NCBI GenBank assembly: GCA_947424985.1
Contig: CANDYN010000001.1
Coordinates: 1 to 38,723 of the forward strand
Reading direction: 5' to 3'
DNA length: 38,723 bases
From: Rickettsiales bacterium
GTDB taxonomy: Bacteria > Pseudomonadota > Alphaproteobacteria > Rickettsiales > Deianiraeaceae
Shown: positions 9,747-17,807 of the stretch, in pieces
How positions within the stretch are numbered: the stretch's first letter is position 1
Layout: every line of letters begins with the position of its first letter
The notes under the pieces: model-generated
Told to the model about the DNA's origin: nothing
Databases searched by the model: none
What the model saw: the letters and a program-made list of their open reading frames with translations, nothing else
Translations under genes and position numbers: made by a program

Positions 9747-10238
9747 TTACACACCAATATTAACCTTTTGACTTAAAACTCTCGCCAAGCCTGAACACGG
9801 CTCCTTTAACAAGCCAAGTAAGCAAGACTTTAAACCATTTGCATCTTTAAATTTAGCTATATCCAAAATAAACTTCGAGTCAAACTCAGAAATTTTATCA
9901 GAATATGCTGATATACTTATTAATGACTTCTTTTGATATTCTGACAATATTGAGGCTATCTCAATTGGTTTGTTTGTAAAGATGGCAGCATTCTGACCAT
10001 TCAAAATTTCTCCGCTTAAAAAACAAGACAATCCAGATTTCTTTATTGCAAGTTTAATGACGGAATTTTTAGCAACAACAATTTTTTCACCCGTCAAAAG
10101 AGTCACCTTTCTTCTCATTTCATAAAAATCCTTTGCCGATATACCTTTATAATTAATTACAAAAATACATGACGACTTCACAACAAGATCATCAAGGATA
10201 TTTAACGAATTTTCTTTTCTCTGTTTTGGAGTTTTCAT
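9747..10238 (-). CDS. rplJ: 50S ribosomal protein L10
   Basis: 163 residues from the ATG at 10238. An in-frame TTG three codons upstream (10247) is less likely, because the family begins close to the RKENSLNILDDL segment. Visible features are the N-terminal RNA/L11-binding domain with YKGISAKDFYEMRRKV, VVAKNSVIKLAIKKSG and the C-terminal helical region that carries L7/L12 dimers. It sits between rplA and rplL as is standard. In other bacteria L10 autoregulates its leader; no obvious leader structure is seen in the 15 bases between rplA and this start. Confidence 0.95.
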   Translation of the reverse strand: MKTPKQRKENSLNILDDLVVKSSCIFVINYKGISAKDFYEMRRKVTLLTGEKIVVAKNSVIKLAIKKSGLSCFLSGEILNGQNAAIFTNKPIEIASILSEYQKKSLISISAYSDKISEFDSKFILDIAKFKDANGLKSCLLGLLKEPCSGLARVLSQKVNIGV

Positions 10239-10253
10239 AAAAATCAAAATAAT

Positions 10254-10961
10254 CTACGCAACCTTAATGCAAAATCCACTCATAGAAGTTGACAACCTAA
10301 CCTCCTTAACAAATATACCTGAAAACGTTGCAGGCTTCAAAGATGGCACAAAGCTTGTAGCATCTGACATATTTTTTAATAAAGTCTCCCACGTCATAGA
10401 AGCCTTACCGATTGGGAATTTAATATATCCAAATTTATCACTCTTAACCTCTACTGTGTTTGCAATAAACTTTTGCGCCTGAGAACAGAGTAATTCATCT
10501 GTTTTAAAAACTGTTCCTGTTTTAATATTTGGCATCAAACCAGCCATTCCCAAAACCTTTGAACACCCCGATGCAGCAATTTCTCTCATCATTGGTTCAG
10601 ACGTCAGAGCTATGGAGTATTTTTTAATATTAATCTTGCCAGATGCCAAAGAAGACAACATAGAGGAATTGATAACAAGAGTTTCACAGCCATCAATCGA
10701 TGGAGTATTCGATGAATTTGTTATAATAATTACTTTCATAGATCTTCCATGAGAGTTACTCAAAGCAAGTGAAGACTTCACCATTTGATCTGATCTTTTT
10801 CCATCTATTCCCAACTTAAACTCGAGCGATACAGTCTCATCAAATTTTGCTTTCAGATTTGATAACCCATATTCTGATATTTTCTTGGCAGAACTTTCGG
10901 CTGACATGGACTCAGTAAATTGAAATTCCTTCTTTATATTTTTCAATCTTTTTGATGACAT
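10254..10961 (-). CDS. rplA: 50S ribosomal protein L1
   Basis: 235 residues, normal for L1. The protein has the two-domain L1 pattern, with conserved stretches such as VLGMAGLMPNIKTGTVF (family LGprGLMPnPKxGTV), the FKLGIDGKRSDQMVK segment and a C-terminal basic region. The N-terminus keeps the KRLKNIKK basic start. It lies 8 bases after rplK and 15 before rplJ, in the L11-L1-L10-L7/L12 order. In E. coli L1 represses the rplK-rplA message; no matching leader target was identified here. Confidence 0.96.
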   Translation of the reverse strand: MSSKRLKNIKKEFQFTESMSAESSAKKISEYGLSNLKAKFDETVSLEFKLGIDGKRSDQMVKSSLALSNSHGRSMKVIIITNSSNTPSIDGCETLVINSSMLSSLASGKINIKKYSIALTSEPMMREIAASGCSKVLGMAGLMPNIKTGTVFKTDELLCSQAQKFIANTVEVKSDKFGYIKFPIGKASMTWETLLKNMSDATSFVPSLKPATFSGIFVKEVRLSTSMSGFCIKVA

Positions 10962-10969
10962 ATATATAA

Positions 10970-11410
10970 TTAATTTACGACTTTAACTCCCATAGATCTT
11001 GCTGTTCCTGCTAAAATTTTAAATGCAGCCTCTTCGCTTAATGCATTCAAATCTTCCATTTTAATTCTTACGATTTCCATAAGCTTATCAGCAGATATTT
11101 CCGCAACAAAAACTTTACCTGGCTCCTTAGACCCACTCTTCAGCCCCAAAGCCTTTCTTATCATATCAGATGCAGACGGATGTTTTGCAACTCTGAAAGT
11201 GAAAACTTTGTCTTTCTTGTTCACCGATATATATACTATTCTATGTAAATCATTATTCTGCAAATCTTTTGTTTCATCGTTAAATTGTTTGCAAAATTGC
11301 ATAATATTTAACCCCCTTGCACCCAAAATTGAACCAACTGGAGGTGCTGGATTTGCCTTTCCAGGCATTAACTTCATCTTCACAACTTCCATATTATTAT
11401 TCTTTGCCAT
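10970..11410 (-). CDS. rplK: 50S ribosomal protein L11
   Basis: 146 residues. The N-terminal domain shows KMKLMPGKANPAPPVGSILG and ARGLNIMQFCKQFN, the proline-rich linker that binds thiostrepton-class drugs in the family. The C-terminal RNA-binding domain ends with AGTARSMGVKV. The residues between the domains (LHRIVYISVNKKDKVFTFRV) are more divergent than usual. It is the first gene of the ribosomal-RNA polymerase operon here; secE and nusG, normally just upstream, are absent and rpoH lies there instead. Confidence 0.96.
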   Translation of the reverse strand: MAKNNNMEVVKMKLMPGKANPAPPVGSILGARGLNIMQFCKQFNDETKDLQNNDLHRIVYISVNKKDKVFTFRVAKHPSASDMIRKALGLKSGSKEPGKVFVAEISADKLMEIVRIKMEDLNALSEEAAFKILAGTARSMGVKVVN

Positions 11411-11436
11411 TACTAAAAAATTAAAAGCTATACAAT

Positions 11437-11495
11437 CATCTAAACACTATATTTTTTATATGCAAGTTTTTTTTTACTTTTTTTTACTTTTTTTT
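11437..11495 (-). promoter_or_regulatory. Putative rplK operon promoter with three phased A-tracts upstream
   Basis: On the minus strand, TTGCAT (11460-11465) and TAGATG (11437-11442) are separated by 17 bases. Directly upstream of the TTGCAT box lie three A-tracts of 9, 8 and 8 bases (11467-11475, 11478-11485, 11488-11495) separated by GT, giving an exact 10-base period. Such helically phased A-tracts bend DNA and resemble UP elements bound by the RNA polymerase alpha subunit. The placement in front of the largest expression operon of the window supports the reading; the -10 match is weak. Confidence 0.5.
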
Positions 11496-11517
11496 CAAAA
11501 CTATTCATATTATTCAA

Positions 11518-12240
11518 TCAAGACACCATGTTTTTTATTTTCTCAAGCGATGATTCATAGATTTGACGCACCCTTTCCTTTGAAATTGAAAATCTTTTTG
11601 CAAGTACTTCAAGTGTGTCATTTTTTTCAAAAGCTCTTGCGTAAAAAATTTCCCTCTCTCTGTCCGAAAGTTTTTCAGCTGCTTTTTTTATTTTCAAGAT
11701 TTTATTACTCAGATCAATACCTTCATTCATATCTTCGCTGTCAATCGATATATTGTCAATATTTGAAAGAGATATATCGCTGGAATAGTCTTGTATTTTT
11801 TTTACACCGGATCTTACAACTGATGTAAAATTTGCTAAATATTCACGAATTGCCGCACGAATCCACCAAATTGCATAGGTTACAAAACGAAACCCCTTAG
11901 TATAATCAAACTTTTGAACCGCACGAACAAGTCCATAATTTCCCTCCGCAATCAACTCCATAAGGGGAACTTTATATCTTGAAAACTGAAATGCTATTTT
12001 TATTACCACTCTTAAGTGTGACAATATAAGCTTATTTGCTGCTTCAAGATCTTTATTTTCCATGAAATTTTTTGCAAATTCGACCTCTTCTTGCAAAGAG
12101 AGCATTGGAATTGAATTAACATAAGATATATATGAGGATAGACTCTGATCGCGATTTTCAAAATTCGGTAAAACCAAACTTGACACGCCACTCTTAATAT
12201 TATCTTCAATTTTTGCTTTAAATAAAACTATATCCGACAT
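11518..12240 (-). CDS. rpoH: RNA polymerase sigma factor of the sigma-32 (RpoH) type, shortened
   Basis: 240 residues from the ATG at 12240; a TTG seven codons upstream is less likely. Residues 45-57 (IPMLSLQEEVEFA) match the conserved start of sigma-32, residues 88-135 carry region 2 with MELIAEGNYGLVRAVQKFDY and TYAIWWIRAAIREYL, and residues 182-240 carry region 4 with LSDREREIF and the SKERVRQIYESSLEKI helix-turn-helix. The RpoH box (QRKLFFNLR-like), which normally follows region 2.4, is missing: after SVVRSGVKK the chain goes straight into a poorly conserved Asp/Ser/Ile-rich linker. Overall it is about 50 residues shorter than usual. It would direct heat-shock transcription, for example of htpG in this window. 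Another group of sigma factor cannot be excluded. Confidence 0.8.
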   Translation of the reverse strand: MSDIVLFKAKIEDNIKSGVSSLVLPNFENRDQSLSSYISYVNSIPMLSLQEEVEFAKNFMENKDLEAANKLILSHLRVVIKIAFQFSRYKVPLMELIAEGNYGLVRAVQKFDYTKGFRFVTYAIWWIRAAIREYLANFTSVVRSGVKKIQDYSSDISLSNIDNISIDSEDMNEGIDLSNKILKIKKAAEKLSDREREIFYARAFEKNDTLEVLAKRFSISKERVRQIYESSLEKIKNMVS

Positions 12241-12296
12241 ATAATAAAAATATATACCCAATAATATAAAAACTATAAAACCGAACTTTTAATAAG

Positions 12297-13529
12297 TCAA
12301 GCAATTTTTCTCTCGACTTTACCGATATACACTTGATCGGGACGCCATATTTTCTCATCTTCCGAAATAACCTCAAGCCATTGAGCACACCATCCAACAA
12401 CGCGAGAAAGTGCAAACATACAGGTAAAAGTTTTTGTGTTAATTCCTAGTGCATCGTATACTATTCCTGAGTAAAAATCTACGTTTGGAAATAATTTTCT
12501 TGTAATGAAATATTCATCAGAAAGTGCTGTTTTTTCAAGCTTATTGGCAATTTTCAACTTATCTCCATCAATTTTTAATTCTTGCATTATATAATTTGCA
12601 TATTTTTGCAAAACTTTTGCTCTTGGATCGTAGTTTTTATACACACGATGCCCAAAACCCATTAATTTTGCACCATCTTTTTTACTTTTAACATTTTCGA
12701 TGAACTGATCAACATTTTCAAGTGAACCAATTTCATCAATCATTTTCAAAACTGCCTCATTTGCCCCTCCATGGAGTGGTCCCCATAAAGCCGCAATTGC
12801 ACCGGCCGTTGCACCATAAAGATCGCATTTGGTCGATGCAATCATACGAAGAGTTGAAGTTGATGCATTTTGCCCGTGATCGATATGTAAAGATAAGATT
12901 TTATCAAGACATTCAACGGCATTCTTGTCACTAGCAATTGACTTTGAAAGTGCCATATTTGCAAACGCTTGCGTATAATCTTTTTCAATAAAATCTGGAA
13001 TAAATTCACGCCCGTTTGCTTTACAAGAAGCAATTGAAACCATATAAAGCATAGATTTTATCACCTCTAAAACTTTTTCAAAATTATCTTTTGTTTTGCG
13101 AATATTTGCACGAATTGCCGCAAGTGATGATGAAAGAGACATCAAAACGCCCATTGGGTGTGAGTCATTTGGTAAACTTTCAGCAATTTTCATCAAAAAG
13201 TCAATATCGATCTTTGTATTATGAAGCTTTTCAGTAAAATCACTTTCCTCGTCTTTGCTTGGAAATTCTCCCTTTAAAATCAAATACATTGTTTGCATAA
13301 AGCTTTTTTTCTCAACTATATCTTCAATTTTATACCCCCTGTGTATCAAAATTCCTTCGTCTCCATCGATATATGTTACACTTGATTTACAAGATGCAGT
13401 ATTTACAAATCCTTGATCAAAGGACGATTTTTTGTATTTTTTTAGTAAAGGTGAAATATCAAAAATATCTTTACCCATTGTAGCCTTTATAATATCGCAC
13501 TCTACGCTATCTATATTAATTTTATCCAT
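12297..13529 (-). CDS. gltA: Citrate synthase
   Basis: 410 residues, type II bacterial size range. It condenses oxaloacetate and acetyl-CoA at entry to the TCA cycle. Catalytic residues are visible: His253 in WGPLHGGANEAV, His294 in MGFGHRVYKNYDPRAK, and Asp351 in FPNVDFYSGIVY. The LHxDHEQNxSTSTxR motif reads LHIDHGQNASTSTLR at 214-228, with Gly instead of Glu. The C-terminus ends soon after WRPDQVYIG as normal. It lies 35 bases or so upstream of rpoH on the same strand and has its own putative promoter in the tyrS-gltA gap. Confidence 0.96.
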   Translation of the reverse strand: MDKINIDSVECDIIKATMGKDIFDISPLLKKYKKSSFDQGFVNTASCKSSVTYIDGDEGILIHRGYKIEDIVEKKSFMQTMYLILKGEFPSKDEESDFTEKLHNTKIDIDFLMKIAESLPNDSHPMGVLMSLSSSLAAIRANIRKTKDNFEKVLEVIKSMLYMVSIASCKANGREFIPDFIEKDYTQAFANMALSKSIASDKNAVECLDKILSLHIDHGQNASTSTLRMIASTKCDLYGATAGAIAALWGPLHGGANEAVLKMIDEIGSLENVDQFIENVKSKKDGAKLMGFGHRVYKNYDPRAKVLQKYANYIMQELKIDGDKLKIANKLEKTALSDEYFITRKLFPNVDFYSGIVYDALGINTKTFTCMFALSRVVGWCAQWLEVISEDEKIWRPDQVYIGKVERKIA

Positions 13530-13550
13530 AATCCAAAATATATACCAACA

Positions 13551-13579
13551 GAAATAAAAGTTAAAATAATTATAGTCAA
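13551..13579 (-). promoter_or_regulatory. Putative gltA promoter
   Basis: On the minus strand TTGACT (13574-13579) and TATTTC (13551-13556) are 17 bases apart and the -10 ends 21 bases before the gltA ATG. The -35 box is identical to those seen before tRNA-Ile and rpmJ. The -10 is a weak match. Confidence 0.4.
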
Positions 13580-13599
13580 GTATTATTTTTATACAATTG

Positions 13600-14796
13600 C
13601 TATATTATATCAAGTTTATATATACGTTTTTTTCCAATTTTAAGAATATATTCGCCCCTTTTGACTTCAAATTTCTCATCAATCTTAATATCATCAAGGC
13701 TCACGCCATTTGACGCAATAATTTTCTTACACTCCCCTTTGGATGCAAAAAGTTGTAAATTAAATAAAATATCCACAATCCCTTCATTTTCATGTTTAAA
13801 AATCAACGTTTGAGTTGGTGCTTTATTTTCGAATTCGCTTCTCGCGCGATTTTCAGCTTCAATAGCAGCAATCTCTCCATGGCAAGATTTAACACTTTCA
13901 AATGCCAAAATCTTTTTCTGCTCATTTATATCTTTTTTACAAACTTCATCAATCTCATTAACCGAAAAATCTGAAAATAATAGTAAAAACTTACGCACGT
14001 CCTCATCTTGTGTATTCCTAAAATATTGATAAAAATCAAAAGGCAACATTTTATCTTCGTTAAGCCAAACCGCCCCACTCTCACTTTTTCCCATTTTCTT
14101 TCCATCAGATCTTGTAACTAAATTTAAAGTTAAACCAAATAAATCTGATTTATCTTGAACCTTTTTCCCAATCAAATCAATTCCATTTACAATATTTCCC
14201 CATTGTTCAGACCCACCGATTTGCATTACACAGTTGTAATTCTTATATAAATGATAAAAATCAAACGCCTGCAAAAGCATATAACTGAACTCCAAAAAGC
14301 TTAAATGTCCATTATCAGCAAGCCGCAACTTAACGCTTTCCATCGACAACATTTTACTTATACTAAAATGAAACCCAACATCTCGCAAAAAATCTACATA
14401 CGAAATTCCACCGATCCAATCATTATTATCAACAAATTCAATATTTTCATCTTGCTTGATAAACTTCGAAATAGATTTCATAATTCCAATTTTATTTTGC
14501 AAAATTCCCTCTTCAGTTTGCATTTTTCTTGATTCATCACGTCCTGATGGGTCACCAATTTTCGTTGTTGCTCCACCGAATAAAACTATAACCTTATGTC
14601 CGAATTTGTGAAACATTTGAAGAGTTTTTATCGGAAGTAAATGTCCCGCGTGCAAACTATCCGCAGTCAAGTCAAACCCTGCGTAAACACAAATCTTTTC
14701 GCCCTTTGTAAGCTTTTCATCTAACACTTTGGGATTTATAATATCCTTTGTCATCCCCCTATTTTGCAATTCATTTAAAAGCTCCGCCTTAAACAT
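13600..14796 (-). CDS. tyrS: Tyrosyl-tRNA synthetase
   Basis: 398 residues from the ATG at 14796. The frame stays open upstream into glmU to 14901, but that extension is a basic, non-conserved read-through of glmU and is rejected. Class I motifs are present: HAGH (49-52, HIGH motif) in FDLTADSLHAGHLLPI and KMGKS (234-238, KMSKS motif), plus GGSEQWGN in the tyrosine-binding site. A C-terminal S4-like RNA-binding domain occupies roughly 330-398. It charges tRNA-Tyr. The 13-base gap after glmU implies co-transcription. Confidence 0.96.
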   Translation of the reverse strand: MFKAELLNELQNRGMTKDIINPKVLDEKLTKGEKICVYAGFDLTADSLHAGHLLPIKTLQMFHKFGHKVIVLFGGATTKIGDPSGRDESRKMQTEEGILQNKIGIMKSISKFIKQDENIEFVDNNDWIGGISYVDFLRDVGFHFSISKMLSMESVKLRLADNGHLSFLEFSYMLLQAFDFYHLYKNYNCVMQIGGSEQWGNIVNGIDLIGKKVQDKSDLFGLTLNLVTRSDGKKMGKSESGAVWLNEDKMLPFDFYQYFRNTQDEDVRKFLLLFSDFSVNEIDEVCKKDINEQKKILAFESVKSCHGEIAAIEAENRARSEFENKAPTQTLIFKHENEGIVDILFNLQLFASKGECKKIIASNGVSLDDIKIDEKFEVKRGEYILKIGKKRIYKLDII

Positions 14797-14809
14797 ATAT
14801 ATCAGATTA

Positions 14810-16129
14810 TTATTTCTTCTTCCGTTTTTGTCTATATCTTTCCGCTGCATTCGCAATATTTCTCTGTTCCGCTCTCGCAATTGCAATTGAATTTTCTTCA
14901 ATATTTTTTACAATAATGCTTCCAGCTGCAATAATTGCCCCATCTCCAATTTCAATCGGTGAAATAAGCGAGGAATTAATACCAATTGAAACATTTTTTC
15001 CAATTTTTGATGAAAACTTCGAAAATCCATCATAATTTGCAAATATCGTACCAGCTCCAATGTTTGTATTTTTGTCAATTTCAACGTCACCTAAATATGT
15101 TAAATGTTTTGCCTTAACATCATTTTTTAGTTTCGTATTTTTTATCTCAACGAAGTTTCCAACGATAGAATTATCGCCAATTTCGCTTACTCCGCGTATT
15201 CTCGCGAAAGGTCCAACTGTGCAATTTTTACCAATTGTTACATCGGATAAGTAAGAAGACGCCAAAATACAGCAACCAGAATCAATTTCAACGCCCTCAC
15301 TAAAATAAACATTTGGCTCAAGGGTAACATCGTTTGCAATTTTTGTATCGTGCGAAAAATAAATTGAATCCGGGTTTTGCAATGTAACACCATTTTCCAT
15401 GTGATATTTTTGCATCATTTTTTGAAAATATTTTTCAGCATTTGCAAGATCCAATCTTGAATTAACCCCCATAACCTCATCTTCTTCGCACATGACAAAT
15501 TTTGATTTAAAACCGCCCTTGCCTATTATTTTTACAATATCAGTTAAATAAAACTCACCGGATGCATTATTATTCGTTATTTTGTCAATATTATCACGCA
15601 AAACATTAGATTTTATCGCAATTATTCCAGAATTACAAAGATCTTGCTTCCTAATTTCATCACTTGCGTCTTTATATTCAATTATATCCAAAAGTTCATC
15701 ATTTTTGACAATTAAACGCCCATATTTATTGGATACATCTGAGGTTTTAAAACCCAAGAATACGCAATCGCAAGTTTTTATTGCGTCAAGCATTTTCAAA
15801 ATTGTTTCCTTTTTTACAAAAGGAGTGTCAGCATAATTTATAATACAGATTGAATCAGATTCAAGTTCATTTTTACAACACATAATTGCATGTCCCGTAC
15901 CGAGCTTTTCTTTTTGAATAACAACTGTAAAATCTTTTTCAATTTCCCGATCTTGAAGCAAAAGATCCTCAGATGCAACCAGAATCTTTTTTGCCAAATT
16001 TAACTCAGAAAAACATCCCATGCTATGCCTTAAAAGCGATAAATTTCCTATTTCGTGCAATGGTTTTGCGATACTTGATTTCATTCTGGTTCCATTTCCA
16101 GCGGCGAGAGTTATTGAATTAATTTTCAT
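14810..16129 (-). CDS. glmU: Bifunctional N-acetylglucosamine-1-phosphate uridyltransferase / glucosamine-1-phosphate acetyltransferase
   Basis: 439 residues from the ATG at 16129; an in-frame ATG at 16144 would add five residues. The N-terminal nucleotidyltransferase domain has LAAGNGTRMKSSIAKPLH and GTGHAI, with NYADTPF at the place of the usual GDxPL. The C-terminal half is a left-handed beta helix of hexapeptide repeats, with KAKHLTYLGD (catalytic His) and GAGTIFANYDGFSK for acetyl-CoA and substrate binding. It makes UDP-GlcNAc for peptidoglycan and lipopolysaccharide, so this cell keeps wall precursors. The start overlaps the upstream gene by 11 bases, suggesting translational coupling. 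The C-terminus ends in a short Lys/Arg-rich tail. Confidence 0.94.
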   Translation of the reverse strand: MKINSITLAAGNGTRMKSSIAKPLHEIGNLSLLRHSMGCFSELNLAKKILVASEDLLLQDREIEKDFTVVIQKEKLGTGHAIMCCKNELESDSICIINYADTPFVKKETILKMLDAIKTCDCVFLGFKTSDVSNKYGRLIVKNDELLDIIEYKDASDEIRKQDLCNSGIIAIKSNVLRDNIDKITNNNASGEFYLTDIVKIIGKGGFKSKFVMCEEDEVMGVNSRLDLANAEKYFQKMMQKYHMENGVTLQNPDSIYFSHDTKIANDVTLEPNVYFSEGVEIDSGCCILASSYLSDVTIGKNCTVGPFARIRGVSEIGDNSIVGNFVEIKNTKLKNDVKAKHLTYLGDVEIDKNTNIGAGTIFANYDGFSKFSSKIGKNVSIGINSSLISPIEIGDGAIIAAGSIIVKNIEENSIAIARAEQRNIANAAERYRQKRKKK

Positions 16130-17024
16130 AAGTCCCATCTTCATTGTTCAAAAGAAGATAATATCCATCATTTTTAATGTCAATACCTAATCCGTTTTCT
16201 TCTAAAATTTTAACAATATTTTGTTCATTTGAGCAAATTGAAATTATTGCAAAATCATGAGACATAGCTTTTACAACATATTTCAAGCCAGATGCAATAA
16301 GTCTTTCTTCAAGCTCGGCCAAATGATATTTTCCAATAAAATGCGCCTTTACCGATATGTCTTTAAATGGATTTGAATATTCATCAAGCCCATTTTGAAA
16401 TAATTTATATTTTTTTAATGCAATTAGTGTTTGTAGTTTTTTTTCATCAAAAATAACAGTATAATTTCCAAGATATTCATTCTGATAAAAATGATCACCA
16501 GTAGTGTAAATATCTAGCAAACACGACATCGCATCCTGCATTGTAAAATACATATGTTGCAAATCAAGATCCAAAATTAAATTTGAAAAAGCTAAATCCA
16601 AAGCAGTTCTTGTTGCAATTTCCATTGATTCTCCAACCACATCTCCAGAGTTTTCAAAAACAAAAATATTTTCAACCATATATCGTCCGCCATCAAGATA
16701 GGAGGTTGGACGTTTTAACGCAATATCAAGCGGTTTTTCTTTAAAGATTTTCGCATCAGGCGGTGGAACATGTATAATATATTTGCGAACTATTGTCTTA
16801 CTTTTTCTTTCCGGATCATCTTCTTGTTTCTTTTCTTCAACAATTTTTACCGTTTTATCATCTTTTTTTGATATAGAAACTGCATCTTGAATCTTTCCAC
16901 CAATAGATTTTATTGAATCTTTTAATTTATCAGCTAAAGATTCCGCTTTTACCAGCTCGATATTCATAAAAAATACCGAAAAAGTGAGTAAAATAGCTGT
17001 AATTTTAATAAATTTTACTTTCAC
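16119..17024 (-). CDS. Exported protein of unknown function, possibly DUF2066-like
   Basis: 301 residues with a Sec signal peptide (residues 1-27, hydrophobic core then VKA before ESLAD). A charged Lys/Asp/Glu-rich linker (about 50-80) leads into a folded domain. The stretch YMVENIFVFENSG...ESMEIATRTALDLAF and later NYTVIFDEKKLQTLI resemble the layout of alphaproteobacterial DUF2066 proteins (conserved Ala-rich helix, then a tyrosine-valine-Phe-Asp strand), but this is a weak similarity by eye. No catalytic motif is visible. It is first in the apparent glmU-tyrS transcript and divergent from bamD, suggesting an envelope role; function is not assigned. Confidence 0.75.
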   Translation of the reverse strand: MKVKFIKITAILLTFSVFFMNIELVKAESLADKLKDSIKSIGGKIQDAVSISKKDDKTVKIVEEKKQEDDPERKSKTIVRKYIIHVPPPDAKIFKEKPLDIALKRPTSYLDGGRYMVENIFVFENSGDVVGESMEIATRTALDLAFSNLILDLDLQHMYFTMQDAMSCLLDIYTTGDHFYQNEYLGNYTVIFDEKKLQTLIALKKYKLFQNGLDEYSNPFKDISVKAHFIGKYHLAELEERLIASGLKYVVKAMSHDFAIISICSNEQNIVKILEENGLGIDIKNDGYYLLLNNEDGTYEN

Positions 17025-17106
17025 TTTGGAAAAAATTTTATTTTATTTAATAAAAAGCTTGATTTTTTAATAAACAAGTGAAAAAAGAAAAAAGATTATA
17101 TTTTTT

Positions 17107-17760
17107 ATGAAATTAGTTCTACTTGTAATAATTATTTTATTGACCTCTTGCGGAAAAAAAACCGGAGTTGAGGCATCAAAAATTGAAATACAAAGACAAT
17201 ATTTCAATGCCATGAGAAATTTTGACGAGGGAAATTATTCTGTATCTTTACGACTTTTTGAAGATTTTAGTAAGCAAAATTCTCTACACAAACTTGCAAG
17301 AAATAGCCTCCAAATGGAAATCTTGCTCAATTTCTTAAATGAAAAATACGAAATGACTGATGCGCTTGCTGATATGTATTTAAAGTTTTATACCCTTGAT
17401 CTTGAAGGCTGTGAATATGCAGAATATATGAAAACTGTCGCAAAATCTAAAGTTGTTAAAAACGATAAAGTTTCATACGAAGATGCAAAATACTTAGAAA
17501 AGATGATTAATGATTTTCAAAGAAAATACAAGAGCAAAACTTACGATGATCAGGTTTTTGATAAGATCTTATTAAACAAAGCCTTTATTTGTAAATCCGG
17601 AACCGCAATAGCAGATCGATACTATGATGGCAATAATTTCCTTGCTGCAATGAAAAAATATGAAGAAATATCAGAATATTGCCAAGAAAACAGTAAAATT
17701 AAAGAGAAAATTGAAGTAATACAAAATATTATAATTGGTGGAAAGCAGAAAAAAAGTTGA
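17107..17760 (+). CDS. bamD: Outer-membrane assembly lipoprotein BamD-like
   Basis: 217 residues. A lipoprotein signal peptide ends in the lipobox LLTSC with lipidated Cys15. The rest is helical with a tetratricopeptide-like pattern: NFDEGNYSVSLRLFEDFSKQ near 38-57 and IADRYYDGNNFLAAMKKYEEIS near 173-194, the latter closely resembling the BamD repeat that begins with a tyrosine and ends with AAxxRYxxV. BamD serves the BAM complex that inserts outer-membrane beta-barrels, such as the protein at 32678-33898. Its stop overlaps the upstream-extended rmlD frame, indicating an operon with rmlD and virB9. Another TPR lipoprotein remains possible. Confidence 0.75.
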   Translation: MKLVLLVIIILLTSCGKKTGVEASKIEIQRQYFNAMRNFDEGNYSVSLRLFEDFSKQNSLHKLARNSLQMEILLNFLNEKYEMTDALADMYLKFYTLDLEGCEYAEYMKTVAKSKVVKNDKVSYEDAKYLEKMINDFQRKYKSKTYDDQVFDKILLNKAFICKSGTAIADRYYDGNNFLAAMKKYEEISEYCQENSKIKEKIEVIQNIIIGGKQKKS

Positions 17761-17807
17761 TTTTTAAAATATGCACAAATATATTAATCTTGAGGTTTCG
17801 CGATAAA

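Noticed and set aside
11467..11495. T-runs as an rpoH or plus-strand terminator
   Set aside because: There is no hairpin before the runs, and on the transcribed strand they are A-runs; bent DNA or an UP element explains them better.
11199..11828. 209-codon plus-strand open frame spanning rplK, the A-tract spacer and rpoH
   Set aside because: It crosses two conserved genes and the low-complexity T-runs, giving poly-Phe. It is a by-product of AT-rich antisense sequence.
14797..14901. N-terminal extension of tyrS
   Set aside because: It overlaps glmU in another frame, is Arg/Lys-rich and unlike any TyrRS N-terminus; the ATG at 14796 gives the family start.
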